A stretch of DNA of 64,000 bases. Source: JAYRSJ01 sp041920215. GTDB taxonomy: Bacteria > Pseudomonadota > Gammaproteobacteria > Burkholderiales > Burkholderiaceae_C. A model generated the notes under the pieces. The model searched no databases, had not been told where the DNA came from, and saw only the letters and a program-made list of their open reading frames with translations. The position numbers were made by a program, and so were the translations under genes. Shown one piece after another: positions 1 through 9,439 of this stretch. The DNA lies in the NCBI GenBank assembly GCA_041920215.1, contig JAYRSJ010000011.1, positions 80,580 through 144,579 on the forward strand, in the 5' to 3' direction. The stretch's first letter is position 1. The number at the start of each line of letters is the position of its first letter.

Positions 1-1806
1 GATATTGGCCGGCCGCGACACCCAGCGCGGCAGCGCGGTGATGTCGGGTGCCGGATTCTGCTCGAGCCGGATGCTCTGGCGGATCAGCGCGTCGATGCGG
101 CGGTAGAACAGGCCCAGGCTCAGCACGCCGCCGCCGGCCGGGTAATGCTCGTAGGCCAGGTCCAGGCCGGTGGCCAGCTCGGGCTGCAGGGCCGGATTGC
201 CGGCGCGATCGGCGGCGATCGGCGTGTTGCTGACATCGCGCTCGTAGTTGCCGTTGAGCAGATAGCGGCCCGCCATCAGGCTTAGCTCGGGCAGCTTGAA
301 GCTGCGGCTCAGGCTGGCGCGCAGCTGGTCGCGGCCCTTGGGGTCGAAGCGGTGATTGAGATGCAGGCTGGGCGCGACGACCCGGCTGCGCTGGTCGATC
401 TCGCGGCTGGCCGCGCCGCCGCTGCGGGTGCTGATCTGCTCGATGCGCAGCCCCGGCAGCAGGGCCCAGCGCTCATTGAGCGCCCATTCGTCCTGGACGA
501 ACAGGGCCTGGCGACTGATGTCGGCGGCAAAGGGCCGCCCGGTCGCGCTGTCCAGGCGCTCGACCCCGGCCTCCCAAACCCGGCGCAGCTCGCCGCGCTG
601 GCGGGTCTCCAGCTCCAGGCCCAGGGACAGGCTGTGCGCCTCGCCCAGCGGCTGGCTCCAGCGCGCAGCCAGCATGCGGCGCGTCTCGTCGAAATCGCTC
701 AGCGTCTGGCGCTGCAAGGTGCGGCGGCCATCGGCGCGCCAGCCCTCGTAATCGCCCAGGCTGCTGCGCTCGCTGTGTTGCCACGAGCCCTTGAGCTCCA
801 GCTTGCCGCCGCTGCTGGCACGCCGCTGCCATTGCAGCTGCAGCCGGCTCAGCGCGCTGTCGCTGCGGCTGTGCGAGCGGTCCTGCACCGTCGTCAGCGG
901 CGCGCCGGCCAGACGCTGCAGCCGGCGCGCGCCGCGGTTGCGGCCGTCCACCCGCTGCTGCAGCAGGCTGGCATTGAGGCTGTCGCTGTCGCTGATCTTC
1001 CATAGCAGCCGGGGCGCGAACTGCAGCCGGCCGCTGCGCCCCTGGTCCGCGCTGGCGATGGCCTGGGCCTGCAGCTGGCCGGCCGGGCTGCGCGAGCTGC
1101 GCTCGCTCAGCGACTCGCTGCCCTGGCCGGTGCTGGCCAGGCTCAGCGGCAGCACATAGGACAGGGCCCCGGTGCGGTCGCCCCATTGCAGCGAGGTGCT
1201 GGCGCTGGGCTGATCGCCGCGCAGGCTCAGGCCGCCGCGCCATTCGCGCTGCAGGCTGCGCGGCGGCTCGCGCAGCACCACATTGATGGTGCCGGCCACG
1301 CCGCTGTACTCGGCGGTGGCGCCCTTGATCACCTCGATACGCTCCACATCGGCCGGCGCCAGGCTGTCCAGCGCAAAGCCCGGCGGCGCCGGCTCGCCAT
1401 TGATCAGGATCTGGGTATAGCCACCGCCCAGGCCGCGCAGCCGCGGCGCGCCCTCGTCCATGGAAACACCGGGCAGGCGCTTGAGCACATCCGTGACATC
1501 GAGATCGCCCTGGCGGTCCAGCTCCTCGCGCCCATAGATCGTCTTGGCGATGGACTCGTTGCGCCGCGCACCCTCGCCGGCATCCGCCACCCCGCTGAGC
1601 TCGACCCGCGGCATCGAAACCGGCTCCTGGGTGATCGCCGAGGCCGCCGAGGCCGCCGTCGCGGGCCGCGCTGCCGAGGCCGCTGGCGACGGGGGCGCGG
1701 GGGGCGGCGCCGCCAGCGCTGCGGCAGCGGGCATGAACCCGAGCCACAGCAGCCGTCCGAGGCAGCGGCTCAGTCCAAGTCCCAGTCCCAGCCGCCCGCC
1801 GGCCAT
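1..1806 (-). CDS. TonB-dependent outer-membrane receptor (C-terminus beyond window)
   Basis: This minus-strand reading frame is open from the window edge to an ATG at 1806, giving about 600 residues. A GGAG lies just upstream of that ATG; a GTG at 1842 is an alternative start. The N-terminus has a signal peptide (GRLLWLGF followed by Ala-rich AAAALAA). A TonB-box-like PRVELSG follows, then a plug domain with TIYGREELDRQGDLDVTDVL, RLRGLGGGYTQILINGE and VERIEVIKGATAEYSG...GTINVVLRE, and after that the beta-barrel. The frame leaves the window at RWVSRPANI, so the last barrel strands are missing. The receptor would import a TonB-dependent ligand across the outer membrane; the ligand cannot be read from sequence. 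It is clearly related to the receptor at 52719-55016, with the same plug motifs and the same WVSRP segment. No adjacent FecI/FecR-type regulator is visible. Confidence 0.9.
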   Translation of the reverse strand, partial: MAGGRLGLGLGLSRCLGRLLWLGFMPAAAALAAPPPAPPSPAASAARPATAASAASAITQEPVSMPRVELSGVADAGEGARRNESIAKTIYGREELDRQGDLDVTDVLKRLPGVSMDEGAPRLRGLGGGYTQILINGEPAPPGFALDSLAPADVERIEVIKGATAEYSGVAGTINVVLREPPRSLQREWRGGLSLRGDQPSASTSLQWGDRTGALSYVLPLSLASTGQGSESLSERSSRSPAGQLQAQAIASADQGRSGRLQFAPRLLWKISDSDSLNASLLQQRVDGRNRGARRLQRLAGAPLTTVQDRSHSRSDSALSRLQLQWQRRASSGGKLELKGSWQHSERSSLGDYEGWRADGRRTLQRQTLSDFDETRRMLAARWSQPLGEAHSLSLGLELETRQRGELRRVWEAGVERLDSATGRPFAADISRQALFVQDEWALNERWALLPGLRIEQISTRSGGAASREIDQRSRVVAPSLHLNHRFDPKGRDQLRASLSRSFKLPELSLMAGRYLLNGNYERDVSNTPIAADRAGNPALQPELATGLDLAYEHYPAGGGVLSLGLFYRRIDALIRQSIRLEQNPAPDITALPRWVSRPANI

Positions 1807-1949
1807 GCCGGCTCCGTCAACGCCGCTGTTCTTGTCGTGCACCGCTCATCCCTGCCCCGCCTTCGATGCGGCCATTCTGCGCGCGCCGTCCGCGCCGCTG
1901 TGCGATGCACGGACGCGGGCGCGCAAGACGCTGATTGTTTGCGAGCGCG

Positions 1950-4363
1950 CTAGGCCATCACCGGGTCAGCCGCGGCAGCCGGGCTCCAGAAGGCAGCGGG
2001 CTGCGGCCGGCCCAGCCGATAGCCCTGCAGGCCCTGCACGCCCAGCGCGCCGAGAAAGTCCAGCTGGGCCGGGGTTTCGACGCCCTCGGCCACGATCTGC
2101 AGATGCAGGCTGTGAGCCAGGCCGACGATGCTGCGCACCACCCGCTCGCGCCGCGCATCGCCGGGGCAGCCGCGCAGGAAGGAACGATCGATCTTGATCA
2201 CGTCCAGCGGCAGATCGACGATCTTGGCCAGCGAGGAATAGCCGGTGCCGAAATCATCGACCGCGATGCTGAAGCCGGCCTCGTGCAGGGCCTGCAGCTG
2301 CCGCAGCGCCAGCGCCTCATGCCGGACCAGGGCCGATTCGGTGACCTCCAGCTGCAGGTCGGCCGGGACCAGCCCGTGTTGGCTGACGATGGCGCTGATG
2401 CGCTCGAACAGCTGCTCGCGCTCCAGGTCATGGGCCGAGAGATTGACCGCGACGCTCCAGGCGCCCTGTCCCTGTCGGCGCCACAGCGCCAGCTGCGCAC
2501 AGGCCTGCTGCAGCACCCAGTCGCTCAGGGCGCCGATCAGGCCGCTGGCCTCGGCGGCCGGGATGAACTCCATCGGCGAGATCTCGCCCAGCTGCTCGCA
2601 ATGCCAGCGCGCCAGCGCCTCAAAGCCCAGCAGCTGACGCTGCGCGTTCATCTTGGGCTGATAGACCAGGCGCAGCAGGCCCTGGCTCAGCGCCTGCGGC
2701 AGTGCCGCCTCGATGGCCATCGCGCGGTTGAGCTGCGCGGCGGTCTGGGCATTGAACAGGCCCAGGCCGTCGAACTGGCTGCGCCAGCGCGGATCGTTGA
2801 CCAGGTCCAGCGCCAGCTCGCTGCGGCGCAGCCATTCGGCACCGCTGGGCGGGGCCGCGCCCGCATCGCACAGCACCATCTGCCCGACGCAGACCAGGCC
2901 GAAGCTCAGATCGAGCTGGGCCAGCTGGGCATCGATATGGGTCAGGGTCGGCAGCTGCCGGCGCAGGGCCTGCACCTGTCGCAGCAGCAGGGCCTCGTCG
3001 CCGCCGGCCGGCATCAGCACCGCGATCACCGAGGCGCGCACCCGGGCAGCGATGGCCCCGGGCGGCAGATGTGCGCGCAGGCCGCCAGCCAGCGCGCACA
3101 GCGCAGCATCGCCGCCGACGACGCCGAAACGGGCATTGAGCTGGCGCAGATTGTTGAGCCGCAGCGTCAGCAGGCCCCATTGGCGTTCGCGCCGGCCGCC
3201 GCGCTGCAGCCGGTCCAGCAGCCGGCAGCAACGCACCCGGTTGGGCAGGCCGGTGACCGGATCGGTACGGCTGACCCAGCGCTCGCGGCGCAGCGAGGCG
3301 GCCAGATCGGCCTGCACCCGCAGCTGCCGCGTCACATCCTCGAAGCTATAGACCCAGTGACCGCCGGCGGTGCGGCGCGCCGCCCGCAGCAGCACCGCGC
3401 AGGGCGGCAGCGCACCGCCCTGCAGCCACCAGCGGCGCGCGGCCGGCTGGCGCCAGCCGGGCGGCATGGCCGCCGGTGGCGCGGGGCCGCGTGCGTCGGC
3501 AGGCCGCAGCAAGCCGGCCAAGGGCTGCCCCTGCAGCAAGGCCTCGTCGGCGCAGCCCAGCAGGGCCAGGAACAGGCTGTTGGCACGCAGCACCCGGTCC
3601 TCGTCGTCGCAGACCAGGGTGGGCGCGCTGGCCGCCTGGAACACATCCTCGCTGAGGCGCAGGCTCAGCTCCAGCCGGCGCTGTGCCGCCCGCATGCCGG
3701 CGCTGAGGCGGTAGACCGCCAGCGGCAGGCTGATGTTGAAAAAGGCGTAGACCGCCGCATGGATGTAGAAGGCGCTGTCGGGCAGGCGTATCCACTGCGG
3801 CGGAATCTGCGGCCACAGCCAGCCGCTGACCGCGGCCCCGAAACCCAGGGTGTTCAGCAGCATCAGGCCCAGCGCCAGACGCCAGCTCAGCAGCAGGCCG
3901 GCGACCAGGGGCGCCGCGTAGGCGAACACATAGCCGAGGCTGGACAGCACCGGCGACCAGCCGGTCGACACCAGGATGGCCACGCTGGCCAGATAGATGG
4001 CCAGCACCAGCAGCCGGGCCCCCTGGCGCGGCCGCTGGCCGGCCGCCTTGGCCGCCAGCCCCAGCATCAGCAAGACGCCCAGCGAAACCGGCAGCACCAG
4101 CCAGCGCCCGGCCAGCAGGGCCGCCCCGATGCTGTGCAGGCCCAGCACGCCGCCCAGCAGCAGAGCACCACCCGCAGCACGCTGCGTTGCACCGCGTCGC
4201 TGCCATGCCCAGGGTCGTCCGCGGACGGCGGGATCAGGAGCCAGGTCCGCAGACCTGCGAGCAAATCGGCATTCGGTTCTGGCGGCATGCGTCGGGCGGA
4301 AGCGTCGGGCCGGACGCACGGGGCGGCAGGCCCTGGCGGGTCGACAGAGAAGGAAGGGCCCAT
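1950..4363 (-). CDS. Membrane GGDEF-EAL protein, probable c-di-GMP phosphodiesterase (N-terminus frameshifted)
   Basis: The order is a membrane region of several hydrophobic segments, a PAS-like linker (LVCDDEDRVLRANSLFLALL), a GGDEF domain and a C-terminal EAL domain. The EAL domain keeps the key residues: FEALARW, the NLS motif, EVTES, DDFGTGYSSL, the Lys in VIKIDRSF, and the Glu in AEGVET. The GGDEF domain starts normally (DPVTGLPNR) but its active-site loop is RVRASVIAVL instead of R-x-GGDEF, so it should be catalytically dead. I infer hydrolysis of cyclic-di-GMP. The frame that encodes the domains continues upstream to 4418, but there it is Arg/Pro-rich and looks non-coding. Another minus-strand frame (start 4363, NADLLAGLRTWLLIPPSADD...) reads like the true N-terminus and joins near 4155-4170. 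One missing base in a CTG-rich run would explain this. Confidence 0.75.
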
Positions 4364-4551
4364 CGCGCAGCGCGAGCAGGAGCAGCCTGTTCACGCTGCC
4401 GCGAGGGCATGGCCGCACACTCTAACAGCCAGCCGACACGGCCAACAGCGGCCAACCGACACCCACAACGCCTACCCTGCGCAATTGTCAACAATCGCAC
4501 ACATTCAAGCCCGCCCCCCGCCAGGCGCGACTGCCGCCGTCCGCCCGCGGT

Positions 4552-5568
4552 TCAGCGAGCGCGGGCCAGCACTTCCGGGTTCAGGGCCGTGGGCGGGACA
4601 CCGCCCTGCAGCGCGGCGATCAGGTTGTCGATGGCCAGCGCGCTCATGGCCCGACGGGTCGGCAGGGAGGCGCTGGCGATATGCGGGGTCAGCACCACAT
4701 TGGGCAGCGCCAGCAGATCGGGATGGACCCGCGGCTCGCCCTCGAAGACATCCAGTCCGGCCGCGGCGATCGTGCGCTGCGCCAGGGCCCGGGCCAGGGC
4801 CGCGTCGTCGACCACGCCGCCACGGGCGATATTGGTCAGCGTGGCGGTGGGCCTCATCAGGGCCAGCTCGGCCGCCCCGACCAGATGATGCGAGGCGGCG
4901 CTATAGGGCACGACGATGATCAGGTGGTCGGCACGGCGCAGCAGCTCGTCCTTGCTGACCCATTGCGCCTGCAGCGGCGCCTCGTCGGCCGGATCCAGGC
5001 GGCTGCGATTGTGATAGATCACCGGCATGCCGAAGCCCAGATGGCCACGCCGCGCGACCGCCTGGCCGATGCGCCCCATGCCCAGGATGCCCAGCGTGGC
5101 ACCATGGATGTCGGCGCCGGCAAACATATCGTAGGACCATTGCTGCCAGCGGCCGGCACGCAGGAAATGCTCGCTCTCGCTGATGCGGCGTGCGGTGGCC
5201 ATCATCAGCGCGAAGCCGAAGTCGGCGGTGGTCTCGGTCAGCACGCCCGGCGCATTGCTGACCAGCACGCCGCGCGCGGTGCAGGCCGGCACGTCGATAT
5301 TGTTGTAGCCCACCGCCATCGAGCAGACCGCCCGCAGCAGCGGGCAGGCCGCCAGCAACTCGGCGTCTATCGGCTCGGAGCCGGTGACGAAGGCCCCCAC
5401 CTTGCCCTGCAGCCGCGCCGCCAGCTCGGTGCGCGACCAGACCACGTCGCTGTCATTGGTCTGTACCTCGAAATGCTGGCGCAGCCGTTCGATATGGTCA
5501 TCGAAGGTCTTGCGGGCGACCAGGATGGCGGGCTTGGCGGCAGCGGGCATGGCGGGCTCTTTCTTCAT
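4552..5568 (-). CDS. ghrB: D-2-hydroxyacid dehydrogenase, glyoxylate/hydroxypyruvate reductase type
   Basis: The product has 338 residues, the normal size for the D-isomer-specific 2-hydroxyacid dehydrogenase family. The NAD(P) Rossmann motif is GILGMGRIGQAVARR. The catalytic triad of the family is present: Arg in NIARGGVVDD, Glu in VFEGEP and His in TPHIASAS. The substrate-loop segment MAVGYNNIDVPAC and the VLTETTADFGFALM segment match GhrB-like reductases. The expected reaction is NAD(P)H-dependent reduction of glyoxylate or hydroxypyruvate in the cytoplasm. Its ATG directly abuts the TGA of the upstream antiporter-like gene, so the two are probably co-transcribed and translationally coupled. 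The exact substrate (glyoxylate, hydroxypyruvate or 2-ketogluconate) is not decided by the sequence. Confidence 0.85.
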   Translation of the reverse strand: MKKEPAMPAAAKPAILVARKTFDDHIERLRQHFEVQTNDSDVVWSRTELAARLQGKVGAFVTGSEPIDAELLAACPLLRAVCSMAVGYNNIDVPACTARGVLVSNAPGVLTETTADFGFALMMATARRISESEHFLRAGRWQQWSYDMFAGADIHGATLGILGMGRIGQAVARRGHLGFGMPVIYHNRSRLDPADEAPLQAQWVSKDELLRRADHLIIVVPYSAASHHLVGAAELALMRPTATLTNIARGGVVDDAALARALAQRTIAAAGLDVFEGEPRVHPDLLALPNVVLTPHIASASLPTRRAMSALAIDNLIAALQGGVPPTALNPEVLARAR

Positions 5569-6999
5569 TCAGCGGAACCAGATGAAGGTCATCATCAGGA
5601 ACAGCGGAATCAGCACCGCGCCCGACCAGGCCATATAGCCGAAGAAGCTGGGCATGCGGATGCCGCGATCCTCGGCGATCGCCTTGACCATGAAGTTGGG
5701 CGCGTTGCCGATATAGGTGTTGGCGCCCATGAAGACCGAACCGGCCGAGACCGCGGCCAGCGTCGGCGCCAGCACTGTCATCAGCTGCTGAGGATCGCCG
5801 CCGGCCAGATTGAAGAAGACCAGATAGGTGGGCGCGTTGTCGAGAAAGGACGAGAGCACGCCGCTGAACCAGAAATAGGCCCAGGGCAGCGGTGCGCCAT
5901 CCGGGCCGGTGACCGCACGGGCAACGGCCGCAAAAGCACCCTGCTCGCCGGCCTTCAGCATGGCCAGCACCGGCACCATGGTCAGGAAGATGCCGATGAA
6001 GAGCTTGGCCACTTCCTGCATCGGCGCCCAGCTGAACTGATTCTTCTCGCGCGTAGCGCGCGGCGTGATCGCCAGCGAGACGAAGGTGACGACGACCAGC
6101 AGCACATCGCGCAGCAGCGACTGCAGCTCCACCGGCGTGCCCAGCACCTTGAAACTGATGCCGGGTTTCCACAGCCCGCTCATCAGCACCAGGGCCACCA
6201 CCGCGGCCAACGGCAGGAAGTTGATGCCACCCTCGATGCCGAAGCGGTGGTTGTCGGGGGTGGGGTCTAGCGGCAGCACGCCTTCCTTGCGGTACCAGTA
6301 GCTGTCGATGATGAAGAACAGGGCCAGCAGCGCGCCGACCAGGAACAGGGTCTCCGGGAAAATGTGCTGGGCGGTCCAGAAGAAATCGACCCCCTTCAGA
6401 AAGCCCAGGAACAGTGGCGGATCGCCCAGCGGGGTCAGGGAGCCGCCGGCATTGCTGACGATGAAGATGAAGAAGACCAGCACATGGGCCACATGCCGGC
6501 GGTTGTCGTTGGCGCGTATCAGCGGCCGCACCATCAGCATCGAGGCCCCGGTGGTGCCCATGAAGCTGGCCAGCAGCGCGCCCAGGGCCATCAAGCCGGT
6601 GTTGAGCGCCGGGCTGCCATGCAGATTGCCGCGCACGAAGATGCCGCCGGCGGTGGTGAACAAGGCGGTCAGCAGGATGATGAAGGGCAGGTACTCGGCC
6701 AGCAGGGTGTGGGCCAGCACGCCGGCCGTCGCGCCCAGGCCCTGGCTGAAGGCGAAGGGCAGCAGAAAGGCCAGGGCCCAGCCGGCCGCGATCTTGCCGT
6801 AATGGTGATGCCACAGACGTGGCGCCGCCAGCGGCATGATCGCGATGGACAGCAGCATGCCGGCAAAGGGCAGGCCCCACCAGACGGCAAAGCTCGCGCC
6901 GTCTAGATCGGCGGCCTGGGCCAGCGGGGCGGCCAGCGCGAGCAGCAGCGCCAGTGCCGGGCTGCGGGAGTGGAAGGCCCTGCGCTTGTGAAGAGACAT
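5569..6999 (-). CDS. Sodium:proton antiporter-like membrane protein (ion transporter superfamily)
   Basis: A 476-residue polytopic membrane protein with a cleavable-looking signal segment (LALLLALAAPLAQAAD). About eleven to twelve hydrophobic helices follow. Segments such as FVVFF-like HVLVFFIFIVSNAGGSL, TPLGDPPLFLGFLKGVDFFW and FMGTTGASMLMVRPLIRAN are typical of the ArsB/NhaD/CitMHS-type transporters commonly annotated as sodium:proton antiporters. The ATG at 6999 is chosen because the frame upstream of it overlaps the nitroreductase and is not protein-like; no strong ribosome-binding site is visible. It would exchange cations across the inner membrane. The substrate is an inference from family resemblance. 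The gene runs straight into the 2-hydroxyacid dehydrogenase (TGA immediately followed by ATG). Confidence 0.75.
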   Translation of the reverse strand: MSLHKRRAFHSRSPALALLLALAAPLAQAADLDGASFAVWWGLPFAGMLLSIAIMPLAAPRLWHHHYGKIAAGWALAFLLPFAFSQGLGATAGVLAHTLLAEYLPFIILLTALFTTAGGIFVRGNLHGSPALNTGLMALGALLASFMGTTGASMLMVRPLIRANDNRRHVAHVLVFFIFIVSNAGGSLTPLGDPPLFLGFLKGVDFFWTAQHIFPETLFLVGALLALFFIIDSYWYRKEGVLPLDPTPDNHRFGIEGGINFLPLAAVVALVLMSGLWKPGISFKVLGTPVELQSLLRDVLLVVVTFVSLAITPRATREKNQFSWAPMQEVAKLFIGIFLTMVPVLAMLKAGEQGAFAAVARAVTGPDGAPLPWAYFWFSGVLSSFLDNAPTYLVFFNLAGGDPQQLMTVLAPTLAAVSAGSVFMGANTYIGNAPNFMVKAIAEDRGIRMPSFFGYMAWSGAVLIPLFLMMTFIWFR

Positions 7000-7025
7000 G
7001 CTGGCTGGCGGCGCTGCGGCGCTGC

Positions 7026-7739
7026 TTACTCGTTGATGAAGCGGGCGAACTCGGCCACCGGCGCGCGCTCGGTCAGCAGGCCGTTCTCCACCGCGGCCGG
7101 ATCGGCATGGCCCAGCGCCATGCCGCAGACCAGCTGCTGCTGCGGGCTCAGGCCCAGCTCCTCGGCGATCAGACGGTGGAACTGGGTGAAGGCGGCCTGC
7201 GGGCAGGTATGCAGACCGCGGGCACGCGCCGCGATCATCAGGTTCTGCAGAAACATGCCGTAGTCCAGCCAGCTGCCCTGCTGCATGACCCGGTCTATCG
7301 TGAACATCAGACCCACCGGCGCATCGAAGAAGCTGTAGTTGCGCCCATGCTGGTCGTGCATGCGCGCCTTGTCGGTCTTGGCGATGCCCAGCAGGCCGTA
7401 CAGATCCCAGCCGATCTTGCGGCGCCGGTCGATATAGGGCGACACCCACTCGCGCGGGTAGTAGGCATATTCCTCGCTGTGGGTGGCCAGCTCGGCCGGG
7501 TCGTCGTAGGCGGCCTGGATTCGATCGCTGAGGCGCTTCTTGGCGGCGCCGGTCAGCACATGCACCTGCCAGGGCTGGGTGTTGGTGCCCGAGGGGGCGC
7601 GCGCGGCAATGCGCAGGATGTCCTCGATCACGCTGCGCGGCACTTCGGTGGGCAGAAAGGCCCGCATCGAGTGGCGGCTCTCGATCGCGGCATCGACCGC
7701 GGCGGTGGCGGCGGCGCTGGGGGTATCGAATCGATTCAC
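7026..7739 (-). CDS. Nitroreductase family protein
   Basis: A 237-residue FMN-dependent oxidoreductase of the nitroreductase fold. The FMN-phosphate-binding N-terminal segment is ESRHSMRAFLP and is followed by ARAPSGTNTQPWQVHVL, which is diagnostic. The central LDYGMFLQNLMIAARARGL and C-terminal QLVCGMALGHAD segments also match. Such enzymes reduce nitroaromatics or quinones with NAD(P)H in the cytoplasm; the natural substrate is usually unknown and nothing here fixes it. The gene lies in a minus-strand block, 4 nt after the thioesterase stop and 26 nt before the antiporter start, so co-transcription is likely. Confidence 0.88.
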   Translation of the reverse strand: MNRFDTPSAAATAAVDAAIESRHSMRAFLPTEVPRSVIEDILRIAARAPSGTNTQPWQVHVLTGAAKKRLSDRIQAAYDDPAELATHSEEYAYYPREWVSPYIDRRRKIGWDLYGLLGIAKTDKARMHDQHGRNYSFFDAPVGLMFTIDRVMQQGSWLDYGMFLQNLMIAARARGLHTCPQAAFTQFHRLIAEELGLSPQQQLVCGMALGHADPAAVENGLLTERAPVAEFARFINE

Positions 7740-7743
7740 GGCA

Positions 7744-8202
7744 TCAATCCTTCTGGGTCACAAGCGGCGTCAGTGCGCCGAGATAGGCCTCGGGCAACGC
7801 GGCCACCGGCCGGCGGCTGTCGCGCTCCACATAGACATGAACGAAATGGCCGCGGGCCGCGCACAGCGCCGCGCCGGTGGCGAACAGGCCGATCTCGTAG
7901 CGCACGCTGGAGCGGCCCAGGCGGCTGACGCGCAGGCCAGCTTCAAGGCGCTGCGGGAAGGCCAGGGATTCAAAGTAATTGCAGTGAGTCTCGACCACCA
8001 GGCCGATGACCGCACCGGCATGGATGTCCAGCGCGCCCTGGGCGATCAGGTACTCGTTGACCGCCGTGTCGAAGAGGCTGTAGTAGACAACATTGTTCAG
8101 ATGGCCGTAGATATCGTTGTCCATCCAGCGCGTGCCCAGCGGCACGAGGACCGGGTAGGCGGCGCGACCATCCGGCAGCGGGCGTTGTTCAGCTTGACTC
8201 AT
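7744..8202 (-). CDS. Acyl-CoA thioesterase of the 4HBT/YbgC hot-dog family
   Basis: A 152-residue single hot-dog domain protein. The family signature is RWMDNDIYGHLNNVVYYSLFDTAVNEYL, in which the Asp of the WMDND segment is the expected catalytic residue and GHLNN shapes the pocket. The later THCNYFESLAFPQRLEAGLRV matches the central helix and following strand. The enzyme should hydrolyse an acyl-CoA (4-hydroxybenzoyl-CoA-like or short-chain). The start at 8202 was chosen because its ATG overlaps the TGA of the upstream deacetylase gene (ATGA), a typical coupling; a longer start at 8235 would extend into that gene. The chain-length preference cannot be told. Confidence 0.85.
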   Translation of the reverse strand: MSQAEQRPLPDGRAAYPVLVPLGTRWMDNDIYGHLNNVVYYSLFDTAVNEYLIAQGALDIHAGAVIGLVVETHCNYFESLAFPQRLEAGLRVSRLGRSSVRYEIGLFATGAALCAARGHFVHVYVERDSRRPVAALPEAYLGALTPLVTQKD

Positions 8203-9140
8203 GCCCCGGATTCTTCCATCCCGCCCCGGGCCCAAGCTTGCCAGCTGCTGACAGCCGCACTCAGGGTATTCACCTGCAGACCGACCATCGCTTCCAGGTC
8301 CTCGCCATAGCCGCCGGCCATGCTGATCGCCACCGGGACGCGGCGCCGGCGCAGGGCCTCGAGCACCCGCCGGTCGCGCTCGGCCAGCCCGGCGGCCGTC
8401 AGCTTGAGCCGGCCCAAACGGTCGTTCTCATGCGGATCGGCCCCCGCCAGGTAGAAGGCCAGACCCGGCGCAGGGCAGGCCTGCCAGACCTGCGCCAAGG
8501 CCTTGTCCAGCGCGGCCAGGTAGCGGACATCGTCGCAGCCGTCTTCCAGTTCCACATCCAGATCGCTGGCTTCCTTGCGGAAGGGAAAGTTGCGCGCCCC
8601 GTGCATCGAGAAGGTAAACACCGAGGGATCCGCCCGGAAGATGGCGGCCGTGCCATTGCCCTGGTGCACGTCCAGGTCGATGACCAGCACCTGGGGCTGC
8701 CGCAGGCCCAATCCCTGCGCCTGCATCAGCCGCGCGGCTACCGCCACATCGTTGAAGACGCAGTAGCCCGAGCCGCGCTCTGCATAGGCGTGGTGGGTGC
8801 CGCCAGCCAGATTGGCGGCCACGCCTTCGGTCAGCGCGGCGCGCGCAGCGGCGATCGTCGCACCCACCGAATGCAGCGCACGCTGTGCCATCGCCGGCGA
8901 CCAGGGAAAGCCGATCTCGCGCTGCGCGGCCGCGCTGAGCCCGCCCTGCAGCACCGCCTCCACATAGGCCGGGCTGTGTACCAGGCTCAGCGCGGCCAGG
9001 CTGGCGGCGGGTGCCGGCTGCAGGCGCAGGGGCAGCCCGCTGGCCTGCAGGCGCTCGCGCAGCCGCTGGTACTTGGCCATGGGGAAGCGGTGGCCCGCCG
9101 GCAGCGGCAGGTGGTAGGCATCGGAATGAAAGGCTTGCAT
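8199..9140 (-). CDS. Histone deacetylase / acetylpolyamine amidohydrolase superfamily protein
   Basis: A 313-residue arginase-deacetylase fold enzyme. The zinc site is recognisable: Asp and His in VIDLDVHQGNGTAAIF and the second Asp in YLAGADPHENDRLG. The catalytic His pair lies in GGTHHAYAERG, and SGYCVFNDVAVAA is also diagnostic. In bacteria these proteins are AcuC-like deacetylases or deacylases acting on acetylated small molecules or proteins. The C-terminal AISMAGGYG supplies the usual catalytic-Tyr segment. The gene is the first of the minus-strand block (deacetylase, thioesterase, nitroreductase, antiporter, dehydrogenase). Its stop overlaps the thioesterase start, which suggests a shared acyl or acetyl substrate theme, but that is inference. 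Confidence 0.9.
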   Translation of the reverse strand: MQAFHSDAYHLPLPAGHRFPMAKYQRLRERLQASGLPLRLQPAPAASLAALSLVHSPAYVEAVLQGGLSAAAQREIGFPWSPAMAQRALHSVGATIAAARAALTEGVAANLAGGTHHAYAERGSGYCVFNDVAVAARLMQAQGLGLRQPQVLVIDLDVHQGNGTAAIFRADPSVFTFSMHGARNFPFRKEASDLDVELEDGCDDVRYLAALDKALAQVWQACPAPGLAFYLAGADPHENDRLGRLKLTAAGLAERDRRVLEALRRRRVPVAISMAGGYGEDLEAMVGLQVNTLSAAVSSWQAWARGGMEESGA

Positions 9141-9301
9141 CGCGCGAACGACGATAGCCGATGCGAACCGGGCCGGGGCAAGACGGGAAAACGGGCAAAG
9201 CGCCCAAGGCCCGCTGTCACCACCCCGTCATCGCCGCTGGGCAAGCTCACCCCTGGCCCCGGTGAACGGTTGCCGTGCGCTGTCCCAGTGCTTCGCGGCG
9301 G

Positions 9302-9390
9302 TTATTTGTAAATAATGCTGCGCCGCAACAAAATCGCTTGCAATCGCCACCGCAGGCCCGCATACTTCGGTTCATGTTGCAGTGCAGCAA
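9302..9390 (+). promoter_or_regulatory. Phasin promoter with TTGC dyad overlapping the start region
   Basis: A sigma-70 type promoter is readable: TTGCAA at 9338-9343, a 17-nt spacer and CATACT at 9361-9366. Just downstream, over the expected transcription start, is the dyad TTGC-N6-GCAA (9377-9390). Upstream is an AT-rich palindrome TTATTT-GT-AAATAA (9302-9315). A repressor such as the polyhydroxyalkanoate-sensing PhaR is known to control phasin genes in related bacteria through TGC-rich sites; assigning it here is inference. The rest of the 299-nt gap from 9141 to 9439 shows nothing else. Confidence 0.55.
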
Positions 9391-9439
9391 AGAAGCCAGC
9401 ACCGCAAGTCCCGCGATCCCATCCTCTAGGAGCCTGACC

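Noticed and set aside
1935..4919. 994-codon plus-strand frame
   Set aside because: It is antisense to the GGDEF-EAL gene, is Gln/Ala/Arg-rich and has no domain motif.
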